DNA from: an uncultured Clostridia bacterium
Lineage (GTDB): Bacteria > Bacillota > Clostridia > Christensenellales > Aristaeellaceae
DNA length: 64,000 bases
Direction: 5' to 3'
Assembly: GCA_937906775.1 (NCBI GenBank)
Contig: CALCUD010000125.1
Coordinates: 22,311-86,310 of the forward strand
Shown here: positions 16,947-24,954 of the stretch, piece after piece
Layout of the letters: each line of letters opens with the position of its first letter
How positions within the stretch are numbered: position 1 is the stretch's first letter
Notes under the pieces: model-generated
What the model saw: only the letters and a program-made list of their open reading frames with translations
The model's database searches: none
What the model was told of the DNA's origin: nothing
Made by a program: the position numbers and the translations under genes

Positions 16947-18071
16947 ATGGTAGAAATTCTTGAAAGAAAAACGATCTATCGTGACGGCGAATATGTTTCT
17001 TTCCCGAATCTCGCGACATTGCATGACGGCAGAGTTATCTGTGCGTTTCGCCATGCGCGAGAGAGGCAAAAACAGTATGGACGGGTCACTCATATTGATC
17101 CTACGGCAAAGGATGTCTTTATTGTTTCTGATGATGATGGACGGACGTTTGACGGTGTGATCCGGACGATCGTAAATGATTCCATGAGTGATCAGGATCC
17201 TTGTGTGAATGTATTGTCTGACGGGAGGATCATCGTGACCTATTTCCGTTGGAATCTTTGCCCAATCGGTGAGGGATCTGCGAAATGGGGTAAAAAAGAG
17301 TTTGATGCTTATGGGCGTGTCCTTTGGGATAAGTATGATTGTATGCCCGACGGTGCATGTTATTCTATCTCGGATGATAATGGAAAAACATGGAAACAAT
17401 ATAATCCTCTGAGGATCCCCAATGTGCCGGAAGGCGCTGGTGTTCGTGGAAACATTATCGAGTTGGATGATGGCAATCTGATTATGCCATATTATGCTTC
17501 TCTACGGGTAGGCGAACTTTCCAGAGCCGGCCTCGTGATTTCTCATAATCGTGGCGAAACCTGGGACTATTTAAGTGATATGGCTTTTGATCCAAAATGT
17601 GAGAAGAACTATCTTGAACCGGGCATATATAAAACCCCGTCCGGGAAGATCGTTGGACTTTTCCGTACCCAGACAGATTTCAGAAAACCCGGGGTGGATT
17701 TTGAAGAGACTTATTTGAATCTTCATATTTCTGAATCTTTCGATAACGGAAAGACCTTTAGTGAAGTCAAAGAGATCAAAGGCCTTTGGGGATCCAGTCC
17801 GTTTCATGCCTTGCGTTTGCAGGATAACCGGGTTTTGCTTTCTTATGGATGGAGAAAAGAACCCTTTGGAATTCGTGTACGCATTTGTGACCCGGAGCTT
17901 GATTATATTGAAGAGGGTGAAGAGATCATCTTGTGTGATGATGCACCGAATGGCGATCTTGGATATCCGCATTCGATTTTACTTAAGGACGGTACGGTGT
18001 TAGTGTCCTACTATATCAGTGGCGATGATGGGATACGATATATAGAAGGTGTCAGGATTCGTATCCATTGA
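16947..18071 (+). CDS. Sialidase-like Asp-box beta-propeller protein
   Basis: A 374-residue sialidase-superfamily protein with four Asp-box repeats: SDDDGRTFDG, SDDNGKTWKQ, SHNRGETWDY and SFDNGKTFSE. There is no signal peptide or membrane segment, so it should be cytoplasmic and act on imported glycans. The classical FRIP arginine motif is not evident, so hydrolysis of sialic acid is not proven; a broader role in exo-glycan hydrolysis is possible. It is the last gene of the importer operon, 19 bp after the permease, and lies 6 kb from nonulosonate synthesis genes, which makes uptake or recycling of a sialic-acid-like sugar an attractive inference. Confidence 0.72.
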   Translation: MVEILERKTIYRDGEYVSFPNLATLHDGRVICAFRHARERQKQYGRVTHIDPTAKDVFIVSDDDGRTFDGVIRTIVNDSMSDQDPCVNVLSDGRIIVTYFRWNLCPIGEGSAKWGKKEFDAYGRVLWDKYDCMPDGACYSISDDNGKTWKQYNPLRIPNVPEGAGVRGNIIELDDGNLIMPYYASLRVGELSRAGLVISHNRGETWDYLSDMAFDPKCEKNYLEPGIYKTPSGKIVGLFRTQTDFRKPGVDFEETYLNLHISESFDNGKTFSEVKEIKGLWGSSPFHALRLQDNRVLLSYGWRKEPFGIRVRICDPELDYIEEGEEIILCDDAPNGDLGYPHSILLKDGTVLVSYYISGDDGIRYIEGVRIRIH

Positions 18072-18211
18072 TATTTTTATTATGAATACATGGAGATAAG
18101 TTTTTCTAAAGGGAATGATATTGAGCATATGAATAATAGCATAGTGTGATCATCGGAAATCCAGATTATGATACTCTTGGATAGATTCATTTCAGATTAT
18201 CCGGAAGGAAG

Positions 18212-18355
18212 ATGAATTTGCTTATGAAACAGAATGATTCTGACAGAAATACAATTATAGATCTGATCAAGGCAGTTTTGATCTTATTTGTGATTTTGAT
18301 TCATTATGATGCGGCAGAGACAAATACTTTTGGATCGCTTGCATACAGCGCATAA
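18212..18355 (+). pseudogene. Acyltransferase-3 (OafA-like) remnant, N-terminus only
   Basis: A 47-codon frame with a fair ribosome site (GGAAGGAAG) that encodes the start of an acyltransferase-3 membrane enzyme: NTIIDLIKAVLILFVILIHYD matches the conserved first helix with its catalytic His, then the frame is lost and stops. The rest of the gene (about 300 codons) is absent. It lies in the 354-bp stretch without an intact gene (18072-18425), exactly where AT-rich sequence gives way to GC-rich sequence, so it looks like a gene cut by recombination. Confidence 0.65.
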
Positions 18356-18425
18356 TTAATGAGTTTACTCTGGGACTCCGGGACGATGAAGTGCAGCGGA
18401 AAGTGACGGATAAGGAGCACAGGAT

Positions 18426-19607
18426 TTGAAAAAGGACGGGTATTATTCCAGCGGGACCTTCGCGAAGATGGCGGGGGTAACGAAGAAGACGCTGCGGTAT
18501 TATGACGCGCATCATATCCTGAAACCGTCCTATACGGCGGAAAACGGGAATAAGTATTATTCGGACAACGATTTTGCCCGGCTGCAGCAGATCATCTATT
18601 TGAAATACCTTTCCTTTCCGCTGGAAGATATCAAGGAACTGACGGTCCGAACCGCGGACCGGGACTTCTGGATCGAATCCCTGAACATGCAGACGGGATT
18701 GATCGACGGGCAGATCGAGCAGCTGAACCTGATGAAGGAATCCCTGAATGGAGCAAAGGAGGCTGTTGAAGCGGGACGGGAGGTCAACTGGAGCGAGATG
18801 CTGCGGCTGGCAAACGCCAACGAATTAGAACAGAAGCTGAAGCGGCAGTATCAGACGACGGCGAATATTTCCGCCCGGATCGATCTGCACGAGATGTATG
18901 CCGAAAACCCGGAGGGGTGGTTTCCGTGGATCTTCCGCATGGCAGGGTTCCGGACGGGGGAGAGGATTCTCGAACTCGGATGCGGGGACGGAGCGCTGTG
19001 GACACGGAACGCGGACCGGATCCCGGAGGGGATCGATCTGACGCTGACGGATATTTCCGACGGGATCGCGCGGGAGACGGAAAAGAGGATCCGGGAGGCA
19101 GGGATCTCCGCTTCGGTCCGGGTCATGGACGCGGAGGAGATCCGCGCGGAGGACGCGAGCTTCGATACCGTGATCGCGAATCACATGCTGTTTTACTGCG
19201 CCGATCTGCAGGAGACGCTTTCCGGGATCCGGCGGGTGCTGAAGCCCGGCGGACGGCTGATCGCCGGTACCTACAGCGGCAGGCACATGCGGGAGATCAG
19301 CGGGCTTGTGAAGGAATTCGACAGCCGGATCACCCTTTCAAAGAATGAACTGTATACCGTTTTCGGAAAGGAAAACGGAAAAGAGATCCTGGGGGAATTT
19401 TTCCGGGAGGTTTCCTGGGAACAGTATGAGGACGCCCTGACCGTGACGCGGCCGGAGCCGCTCATCGCGTATATCATGAGCTGTCACGGGAACCAGAACC
19501 GGTATATCGTGGACCGGTATCACGAGTTTTCCGGGTTCGTGAAGCGGAAAACGGACGCGGGATTCCGGGTGACGAAGGACGCGGGAGTCTTTATCGGGAT
19601 CAAATGA
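18426..19607 (+). CDS. MerR-family regulator fused to SAM methyltransferase
   Basis: A 393-residue fusion. Residues 1-75 are a MerR winged helix (SSGTFAKMAGVTKKTLRYYD, NKYYSDNDFARLQQIIYLKY), followed by a dimerising coiled coil to about 120. Residues 150-393 are a class I methyltransferase with motif I ILELGCGDGALW at 181 and IRRVLKPGGRLIAGTYSG. The start is TTG, eight bases after AAGGAG; no better ATG exists. The effector sensed and the methyl acceptor are unknown; similar fusions occur in Clostridia. It is the first intact gene in the GC-rich block. Confidence 0.82.
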   Translation: MKKDGYYSSGTFAKMAGVTKKTLRYYDAHHILKPSYTAENGNKYYSDNDFARLQQIIYLKYLSFPLEDIKELTVRTADRDFWIESLNMQTGLIDGQIEQLNLMKESLNGAKEAVEAGREVNWSEMLRLANANELEQKLKRQYQTTANISARIDLHEMYAENPEGWFPWIFRMAGFRTGERILELGCGDGALWTRNADRIPEGIDLTLTDISDGIARETEKRIREAGISASVRVMDAEEIRAEDASFDTVIANHMLFYCADLQETLSGIRRVLKPGGRLIAGTYSGRHMREISGLVKEFDSRITLSKNELYTVFGKENGKEILGEFFREVSWEQYEDALTVTRPEPLIAYIMSCHGNQNRYIVDRYHEFSGFVKRKTDAGFRVTKDAGVFIGIK

Positions 19608-19617
19608 AAAGATCCTG

Positions 19618-19646
19618 TTGCAAAAACGAGCAATAAGGGTTATCAT
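19618..19646 (+). promoter_or_regulatory. Promoter of HTH-UDP-glucose dehydrogenase gene
   Basis: TTGCAA at 19618 and TATCAT at 19641 with a 17-bp spacer. TTGC (19618) and GCAA (19630) also form an inverted half-site pair inside the promoter. Confidence 0.6.
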
Positions 19647-19668
19647 ACAGGCAATGAATGCTAAATTA

Positions 19669-19685
19669 TGTTGCTGACAGCAACA
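19669..19685 (+). promoter_or_regulatory. Palindrome, candidate operator
   Basis: TGTTGCT-GAC-AGCAACA, a perfect 7-bp inverted repeat about 20 bp downstream of the predicted transcription start and just before the ribosome site of the HTH-fused dehydrogenase. Its position suits a repressor site, possibly for the enzyme's own HTH domain. Confidence 0.5.
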
Positions 19686-19701
19686 AAACCGGAGGAACTG
19701 T

Positions 19702-21195
19702 ATGAAACACCTTTCATTGGAATTATTGTCGAAGACGGTGGCGACGCGGCGGAAAGCGCTGAAGCTTTCCCAGACCGCGCTGGCGGAAAAGACGGGGATC
19801 AACCGCTCTGTCCTTTCCCGGCTCGAGGCCGGAGATTATCAGCCGACGGTGGATCAGCTGCTGGCGCTTTCCGAAACGCTGGGGTTCGATCCCGCTTCGG
19901 TGCTGGAGAGCGACGCGCCCGCGGCGGAGGCGCTGCCGCGGATGAAGATCGCCGTTGCCGGGACGGGATATGTGGGCCTTTCCCTCGCGGTCCTGCTGTC
20001 GCAGCACAACGACGTGACCGCGGTCGACATTCTGCCCGAAAAGGTTGAAAAGCTGAACCGCCGGGTCAGCCCGATTCAGGATGAATATATTGAGAAATAT
20101 CTCGCCGAATACGATGAGCGGGAGCTTTCCCTGCACGCGACGACGGACGCGGAGAGCGCCTACGCCGGGGCGGACTTCATCATCGTCGCCGCGCCGACGA
20201 ATTATGACCCGAAGACGAACTTCTTCGACTGCGGCGCGGTCGAAAACGTGCTGATGACGGTAAAGAAGGTCTGTGAAAAGGCGGGAAAGCAGCCGACCGT
20301 CGTGATCAAATCCACGATCCCGGTCGGTTATACCGTCCAGATCCGGGAACGGTTCGGAATGGACAACATCCTTTTCAGTCCGGAATTCCTGCGGGAGAGC
20401 AAAGCCCTGTACGATAACCTGTATCCCTCCCGGATCATCGTCGGAACGGATGAAAAGAACCGCGAAAGGGCGGAATTGTTCGCCGCGCTGCTGAAGCAGG
20501 GCGCGATCAAAGAGGAGATCCCGACCCTGTTCACGGAGCTGACCGAGGCGGAGGCGACCAAGCTTTTCGTCAACACCTATCTGGCGCTGCGCGTGAGCTA
20601 TTTCAACGAACTGGATACCTACGCGGAGGTCAAGGGGCTGGATACGGCGAACATCATCAAAGGCGTATGTCTGGACCCGCGCGTCGGGGATTACTACAAC
20701 AATCCCTCCTTCGGATACGGCGGATACTGCCTGCCGAAGGATACGAAGCAGCTGCTGGCGAATTATAAGGATGTTCCTCAGAACATGATGACCGCCATCG
20801 TCGAAAGCAACCGCACCCGCAAGGATTTCATCGCCGACCGGGTGATGGAGATCGCCGGGATGTATACGGCTTCCGCCGCGTATTCCCGCGCGAAGGAGAA
20901 AAAGCAGCGGGAGATCACCGTCGGCGTATACCGGCTGACGATGAAGAGCAACAGCGACAACTTCCGCCAGTCCTCCATCCAGGGCGTGATGAAGCGGATC
21001 AAAGCGAAGGGCGCGACGGTGATCATCTATGAGCCGACGCTGGAGGACGGAAGCACCTTCTTCGGATCCCTGGTGGTCAACAACCTGAAGAAGTTCAAGA
21101 AAATGTGCGGATGCATCGTTGCGAACCGGTATGACGCCGTGCTCGACGACGTGGCGGAAAAGGTCTACACGCGGGATCTGTTCCGGAGAGACTGA
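19702..21195 (+). CDS. UDP-glucose/nucleotide-sugar 6-dehydrogenase with N-terminal XRE HTH
   Basis: A 497-residue protein. Residues 8-68 are an XRE/Cro helix-turn-helix (RRKALKLSQTALAEKTGINR, SVLSRLEAGDYQPT). From residue 81 it is a complete nucleotide-sugar dehydrogenase: MKIAVAGTGYVGLSLAVLLS binds NAD, AAPTNYD and STIPVGYT follow, SPEFLRESKA is present, and the catalytic Cys343 is in GYGGYCLPKDTKQL. It would oxidise UDP-glucose to UDP-glucuronate in the cytoplasm. The next three genes are a galacturonokinase-like kinase, a nucleotidyltransferase and a UDP-glucuronate 4-epimerase, so it should supply UDP-uronates. The added DNA-binding domain suggests the enzyme may regulate its own gene. 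Confidence 0.9.
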   Translation: MKHLSLELLSKTVATRRKALKLSQTALAEKTGINRSVLSRLEAGDYQPTVDQLLALSETLGFDPASVLESDAPAAEALPRMKIAVAGTGYVGLSLAVLLSQHNDVTAVDILPEKVEKLNRRVSPIQDEYIEKYLAEYDERELSLHATTDAESAYAGADFIIVAAPTNYDPKTNFFDCGAVENVLMTVKKVCEKAGKQPTVVIKSTIPVGYTVQIRERFGMDNILFSPEFLRESKALYDNLYPSRIIVGTDEKNRERAELFAALLKQGAIKEEIPTLFTELTEAEATKLFVNTYLALRVSYFNELDTYAEVKGLDTANIIKGVCLDPRVGDYYNNPSFGYGGYCLPKDTKQLLANYKDVPQNMMTAIVESNRTRKDFIADRVMEIAGMYTASAAYSRAKEKKQREITVGVYRLTMKSNSDNFRQSSIQGVMKRIKAKGATVIIYEPTLEDGSTFFGSLVVNNLKKFKKMCGCIVANRYDAVLDDVAEKVYTRDLFRRD

Positions 21196-21225
21196 GAACA
21201 ACCCGGCGGGAAGGGGAGCGGCCTG

Positions 21226-22401
21226 ATGCTGTGCGAACAGAAGTTTCATGAGATCTACGGGCGGGACGCGGAGACTGTCGCGTTTTCGCCCTACCGCGTG
21301 TGCCCCCTCGGGGCGCACAGCGACCATAACCTGGGCAAGATCACCGGATTCGCCATCGACAAGGGGATCCACTTCGCCTACAGCCCGAAGAGCAACGGCG
21401 TGATCGAAACGGTGTCCCTGCAGTTTCCCAAGCGCGCGCAGTGGCACATCCGGGAGATCGGGGAAAAGACCGGGGACTGGGCGGACTATCTCCGCGGCGC
21501 GACCTGGGCGCTTTCGAAAGAGCATACCCTGAACACCGGACTCTGCGGCGTGATCGAGGGAACGCTGCCCATCGGCGGGCTGTCCTCCTCGGCGGCCGTG
21601 ATCCTCGCCTTTCTTGATGCGCTGTGCAGGGTGAACGGGATCGCGCTCAGCCCGCAGGAGCTGATCCGGATCGCCTTCGACGGCGAGAAGAACTATGTCG
21701 GCGTCAATGTCGGCACGCTGGATCAGAGCTGCGAGGTGCTGGGAAAGAAGGATCACCTGCTGTATCTCGACTGCCGGGACGACAGCTATGAGCTGATCCC
21801 CACGCCCGCGGACATGAAACCCTGGCGCATCGCGATCTTCTTTTCGGGGCTGGAGCATTCCCTCGCCGGGAGCAAATTCAACATGCGGGTCGATGAGCTC
21901 CGGGCCGGCGTTTACGCCCTTCAGGCTTATGCCGGGCTGGAATACGGAAAATTCGGGAGCGCGAACGCGCGGGACGTACCCTTTGAGGTCTATCAGCAAT
22001 ATAAGGACCGGCTGCCGGAACCCTGGAAAAAGCGCTGTGAGCACTGGTATACCGAATTCCGGCGCGTCAAGGAAGGCGCGGAGGCGTGGCGGCGCGGGGA
22101 TCTTACGACCTACGGGCGGCTGAGCTTTGAATCCGGCTGGAGCAGCATCCACAACTGGGAAAGCGGCGCGCCGGAACAGATCCGGCTGTACGAGATCATG
22201 CGCGAAACGGACGGGATCTATGGCGGACGGTTCTCCGGCGCCGGATTCAAGGGCTGCTGCATCGCGCTGATCGATCCGGACAGGGCCGGGGAGATCGCGG
22301 CGCGGGTCGAACGGGAATACCTGACGGCCTTCCCGGAGATGAAAGGAAAGTATGGATTCTATCTGAGCGAAAGCGCGGACGGGATCGCGAATCAGAAATA
22401 A
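21226..22401 (+). CDS. GHMP kinase, galacturonokinase/galactokinase-like
   Basis: A 391-residue GHMP sugar kinase. It shows the substrate motif SPYRVCPLGAHSDHNLGK, the ATP loop GGLSSSAAVILAF (Ser120-122) and GRFSGAGFKGCCIAL. The cysteine-proline in RVCPLGAH and the GCC end are closer, from memory of the family, to plant galacturonokinases than to galactokinases (RVNLIGEHTDY). I infer phosphorylation of galacturonate or a related sugar at C1. The neighbouring nucleotidyltransferase and UDP-glucuronate epimerase would complete a salvage route to UDP-galacturonate. Galactokinase activity cannot be excluded. Confidence 0.78.
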   Translation: MLCEQKFHEIYGRDAETVAFSPYRVCPLGAHSDHNLGKITGFAIDKGIHFAYSPKSNGVIETVSLQFPKRAQWHIREIGEKTGDWADYLRGATWALSKEHTLNTGLCGVIEGTLPIGGLSSSAAVILAFLDALCRVNGIALSPQELIRIAFDGEKNYVGVNVGTLDQSCEVLGKKDHLLYLDCRDDSYELIPTPADMKPWRIAIFFSGLEHSLAGSKFNMRVDELRAGVYALQAYAGLEYGKFGSANARDVPFEVYQQYKDRLPEPWKKRCEHWYTEFRRVKEGAEAWRRGDLTTYGRLSFESGWSSIHNWESGAPEQIRLYEIMRETDGIYGGRFSGAGFKGCCIALIDPDRAGEIAARVEREYLTAFPEMKGKYGFYLSESADGIANQK

Positions 22402-22426
22402 CGGGAATGAGCAGGAGAGAGAGCCG

Positions 22427-23167
22427 ATGAAATGTATGATCCTGGCGGCGGGATACGCCACCCGACTGTATCCGCTGACCGAGAATTTCCCCAAACCCCT
22501 GCTTACGGTCGGGGACAAAACGATCCTGGACTGGCTGATCGACGATATTCAAACCTCCGGCGAGGTGGATGAATATATCGTGATCTCCAATCACAAATAC
22601 GCGGAGCACTTCCGGCAGTGGGCCGCGGACCGTACGGTACCGGTGACGGTCGTTGACGACGGGACGGACACCAACGAGACCCGGCTCGGAGCGGTCCGGG
22701 ATATCCAGTTCGCTATCGAAACGGTCCGTCCGGAGGACGGCCTGCTCGTGATCGCCGGAGACAACGTGCTCGACTTCTCCCTGACGGGATTCATCGCCTG
22801 GGCAAAAAAGAAAGCCGCGCCCTGCGTGATGCGCTATTTCGAGCCGGACGAAAAACGGCTGAAAAAATGCGGCGTGATCGAGGTCGGGGCGGAGGACCGC
22901 ATCCTTTCCATGGCGGAGAAACCCGCGGAGCCGAAGTCCAACTGGTGCTGCCCGCCTTTCTACTATTATCCCCGGGCTGTCCTTCCCCGCGTGAAGGAAG
23001 CGATCGACGGCGGGGAGTGCGGCACCGACGCGCCGGGAAGCTTCATCGCCTGGCTCAGCCGGAGTGAACCCGTATACGCGATGGAGATGCCGGGAAGCCG
23101 GTACGATATCGGGAACCTGGAGAGCTATGAAAAAGTCAGGGCTGAATACCGGGGGATCACCAAATAA
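22427..23167 (+). CDS. Sugar-phosphate nucleotidyltransferase
   Basis: A 246-residue GT-A nucleotidyltransferase with the NTP-binding loop ILAAGYATRLYPLTENFPKP, the metal-binding IAGDNVLDF, and the sugar-site segment CGVIEVGAEDRILSMAEKP. It makes an NDP-sugar from a sugar 1-phosphate. It lies 25 bp after the GHMP kinase, so the kinase product is its likely substrate. It is shorter than UDP-glucose pyrophosphorylase and near RmlA length, but the operon argues against a rhamnose role. The ribosome site is AGGAGAG. Confidence 0.82.
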   Translation: MKCMILAAGYATRLYPLTENFPKPLLTVGDKTILDWLIDDIQTSGEVDEYIVISNHKYAEHFRQWAADRTVPVTVVDDGTDTNETRLGAVRDIQFAIETVRPEDGLLVIAGDNVLDFSLTGFIAWAKKKAAPCVMRYFEPDEKRLKKCGVIEVGAEDRILSMAEKPAEPKSNWCCPPFYYYPRAVLPRVKEAIDGGECGTDAPGSFIAWLSRSEPVYAMEMPGSRYDIGNLESYEKVRAEYRGITK

Positions 23168-23191
23168 AAAACTGACAGAAGGAAACGGACG

Positions 23192-24259
23192 ATGAGCAAA
23201 CAACGCGTTGAGCTGGACGGCCGGGTGATCCTCGTGACCGGATCGCCGGGATTCATCGGAGCGAATCTGGTGCAGAGGCTGCTGAAGGAGATGCGCGGCG
23301 GGACCGTGATCTCCCTTGACAACATGAATGATTACTACGACCCGAAGCTGAAGGAATACCGCCTTTCGCTGATCGAAAAAGCCGCGGAGACCTCAACGGT
23401 GAAGCATGTTTTCATCCGGGGCAGCATCGCGGACCGGGAACTGGTGGACCGGGTGTTCGCCGAATACCGGCCGGCGGTCGTCGTGAATCTCGCGGCGCAG
23501 GCCGGCGTACGGTATTCCATCGATCACCCGGACGTGTATATCGAGAGCAATCTGACCGGCTTTTTCAATATCCTCGAGGCCTGCCGGCATTATCCGGTGG
23601 AGCACCTCGTCTACGCTTCCTCCTCCTCGGTGTACGGGGGCAACAAAAAAGTACCCTTCAGCACGGAGGACCGGGTCGACAATCCGGTCAGCCTGTACGC
23701 CGCGACAAAGAAGAGTAACGAGTTGCTGGCCCACAGCTACAGCAAGCTCTACGACATCCCCTCCACGGGGCTGCGGTTCTTTACCGTATACGGACCCGCG
23801 GGGCGGCCGGATATGTTTTATTATTTCGCGACGGAAAAACTTGTCCGCGGGGAAAGCATCGCCATCTTCAATTACGGAAACTGCAGGCGGGATTTCACCT
23901 ATATCGACGATATCGTCGAGGGCATCCTCCGCGTGATACAGGGCGCGCCGGAAAAGGCGACCGGGGAGGACGGGCTGCCCGTTCCGCCCTACGCCGTATA
24001 CAATATCGGCGGCGGGACGCCGGAGAACCTGCTGGACTATATCGGTACGCTGCAGGAGGAACTGGTCCGGGCCGGGGTCCTTCCGGAAGATTATGATTTT
24101 GAGGCGCATCGGAAGCTCGTGCCGATGCAGCCCGGGGACGTGCCGGTGACCTATGCCGACAGCGCCGCGCTGGAGCGGGATTACGGGTTCCGGCCGGGCG
24201 TCGGGATCCGGGAAGGCCTGCGGAAATTCGCGGAATGGTACAGGGAATATCACGGGTGA
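23192..24259 (+). CDS. UDP-glucuronate 4-epimerase-like SDR
   Basis: A 355-residue extended SDR. It has LVTGSPGFIGANLVQRL (NAD loop; a Pro replaces the usual Ala), DNMNDYYDPKLKEYRL which is diagnostic of UDP-glucuronate 4-epimerases, NLAAQAGVRYSIDHPDVY, YASSSSVYG, the catalytic pair in LYAATKKSNEL, and GLRFFTVYGPAGRPDM. It would interconvert UDP-glucuronate and UDP-galacturonate, linking the upstream dehydrogenase to the uronate kinase route. It is the last gene before a strong terminator. Confidence 0.88.
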   Translation: MSKQRVELDGRVILVTGSPGFIGANLVQRLLKEMRGGTVISLDNMNDYYDPKLKEYRLSLIEKAAETSTVKHVFIRGSIADRELVDRVFAEYRPAVVVNLAAQAGVRYSIDHPDVYIESNLTGFFNILEACRHYPVEHLVYASSSSVYGGNKKVPFSTEDRVDNPVSLYAATKKSNELLAHSYSKLYDIPSTGLRFFTVYGPAGRPDMFYYFATEKLVRGESIAIFNYGNCRRDFTYIDDIVEGILRVIQGAPEKATGEDGLPVPPYAVYNIGGGTPENLLDYIGTLQEELVRAGVLPEDYDFEAHRKLVPMQPGDVPVTYADSAALERDYGFRPGVGIREGLRKFAEWYREYHG

Positions 24260-24263
24260 ACGG

Positions 24264-24295
24264 ATCTCCCCTCCGTGTGAGGGGAGATTTTTTTT
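24264..24295 (+). terminator. Rho-independent terminator of uronate operon
   Basis: A 10-bp stem (24264-24273 with 24279-24288), 5-nt loop, then an eight-T run. It separates the uronate genes from the rfb genes. Confidence 0.92.
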
Positions 24296-24305
24296 ATTTG
24301 AGGGG

Positions 24306-24336
24306 TTGACTGTGCCCCTGGGGCACAGTTTATGAT
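24306..24336 (+). promoter_or_regulatory. MerR-type promoter with perfect palindromic operator
   Basis: TTGACT at 24306 and TATGAT at 24331 with a 19-bp spacer. A perfect palindrome, two 10-bp arms (24309-24318 and 24320-24329) around one base, fills the spacer. Over-long 19-bp spacers with a central dyad are the hallmark of promoters twisted open by MerR-family activators. Confidence 0.8.
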
Positions 24337-24363
24337 GGGATCATCCGGAAAGGAGTGACGGCA

Positions 24364-24939
24364 ATGAAAGCGATCGAAACCGCGATCCCGGGCGTCCTGA
24401 TCATCGAGACCGATGTATTCGGGGATCACCGGGGGTATTTTACAGAAACCTATAACAAGCCGAAATACGAGGCAATGGGGATCACGACGGAATTCGTCCA
24501 GGACAACATGAGCTTTTCGGCAAAGCAGGGAACGCTGCGGGGCCTGCACTGGCAGAATCCGCCCTATGCCCAGGCAAAGCTCGTCAGCTGCACAAAGGGG
24601 ACCGTGATCGACGTCGCGGTCGATATCCGGAAGGGAAGCCCGACCTTCGGACAGTGGGTCTCCGTCGAACTGAGCGCGGAAAACCACCGGCAGTTTTTCA
24701 TCCCCCGGGGATTCGCGCACGGATTCCTGACGCTGACGGAGGACGTCGAATTCCGTTACAAGTGCGACAATGTCTACAACAGGGAATCCGAGGGCGGCAT
24801 GCGGTACGACGCGCCGGAGGTGAATGTGGACTGGGGCGCGCTGCTGAACGGGATCGAGCCGGTGCTGAGCGAAAAGGACACGAAGGGTCCGGGGCTTGCC
24901 GATTCCCGGAATGAGTTTATTTACGGCGTGAACTGCTGA
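24364..24939 (+). CDS. rfbC: dTDP-4-dehydrorhamnose 3,5-epimerase
   Basis: A 191-residue RmlC cupin. It shows IETDVFGDHRGYFTETYN, QDNMSFSAKQGTLRGLHWQ with the catalytic His, GTVIDVAVDIRKGSPTFGQW and IPRGFAHGFLTLTED. It epimerises dTDP-4-keto-6-deoxyglucose at C3 and C5 for rhamnose or related sugars. ATG 24364 is the start, since AGGAG lies directly against the alternative GTG at 24355. With rfbB it gives two of four rhamnose steps; rfbA and rfbD are not in the window. Confidence 0.95.
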   Translation: MKAIETAIPGVLIIETDVFGDHRGYFTETYNKPKYEAMGITTEFVQDNMSFSAKQGTLRGLHWQNPPYAQAKLVSCTKGTVIDVAVDIRKGSPTFGQWVSVELSAENHRQFFIPRGFAHGFLTLTEDVEFRYKCDNVYNRESEGGMRYDAPEVNVDWGALLNGIEPVLSEKDTKGPGLADSRNEFIYGVNC

Positions 24940-24954
24940 AAGGAGACAGGATCC

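Noticed and set aside
19723..22518. A 931-codon open frame on the minus strand
   Set aside because: It lies opposite the complete dehydrogenase and kinase genes, has no ribosome site and reads as a low-complexity shadow caused by high GC at third codon positions. Similar long antisense frames at 24250-26070, 28228-29868 and 35511-37265 were dropped for the same reason.
22427..23167. Assigning the nucleotidyltransferase as RmlA of a rhamnose pathway
   Set aside because: It is separated from rfbC and rfbB by a terminator and a different promoter, and lies directly behind the uronate-type kinase.
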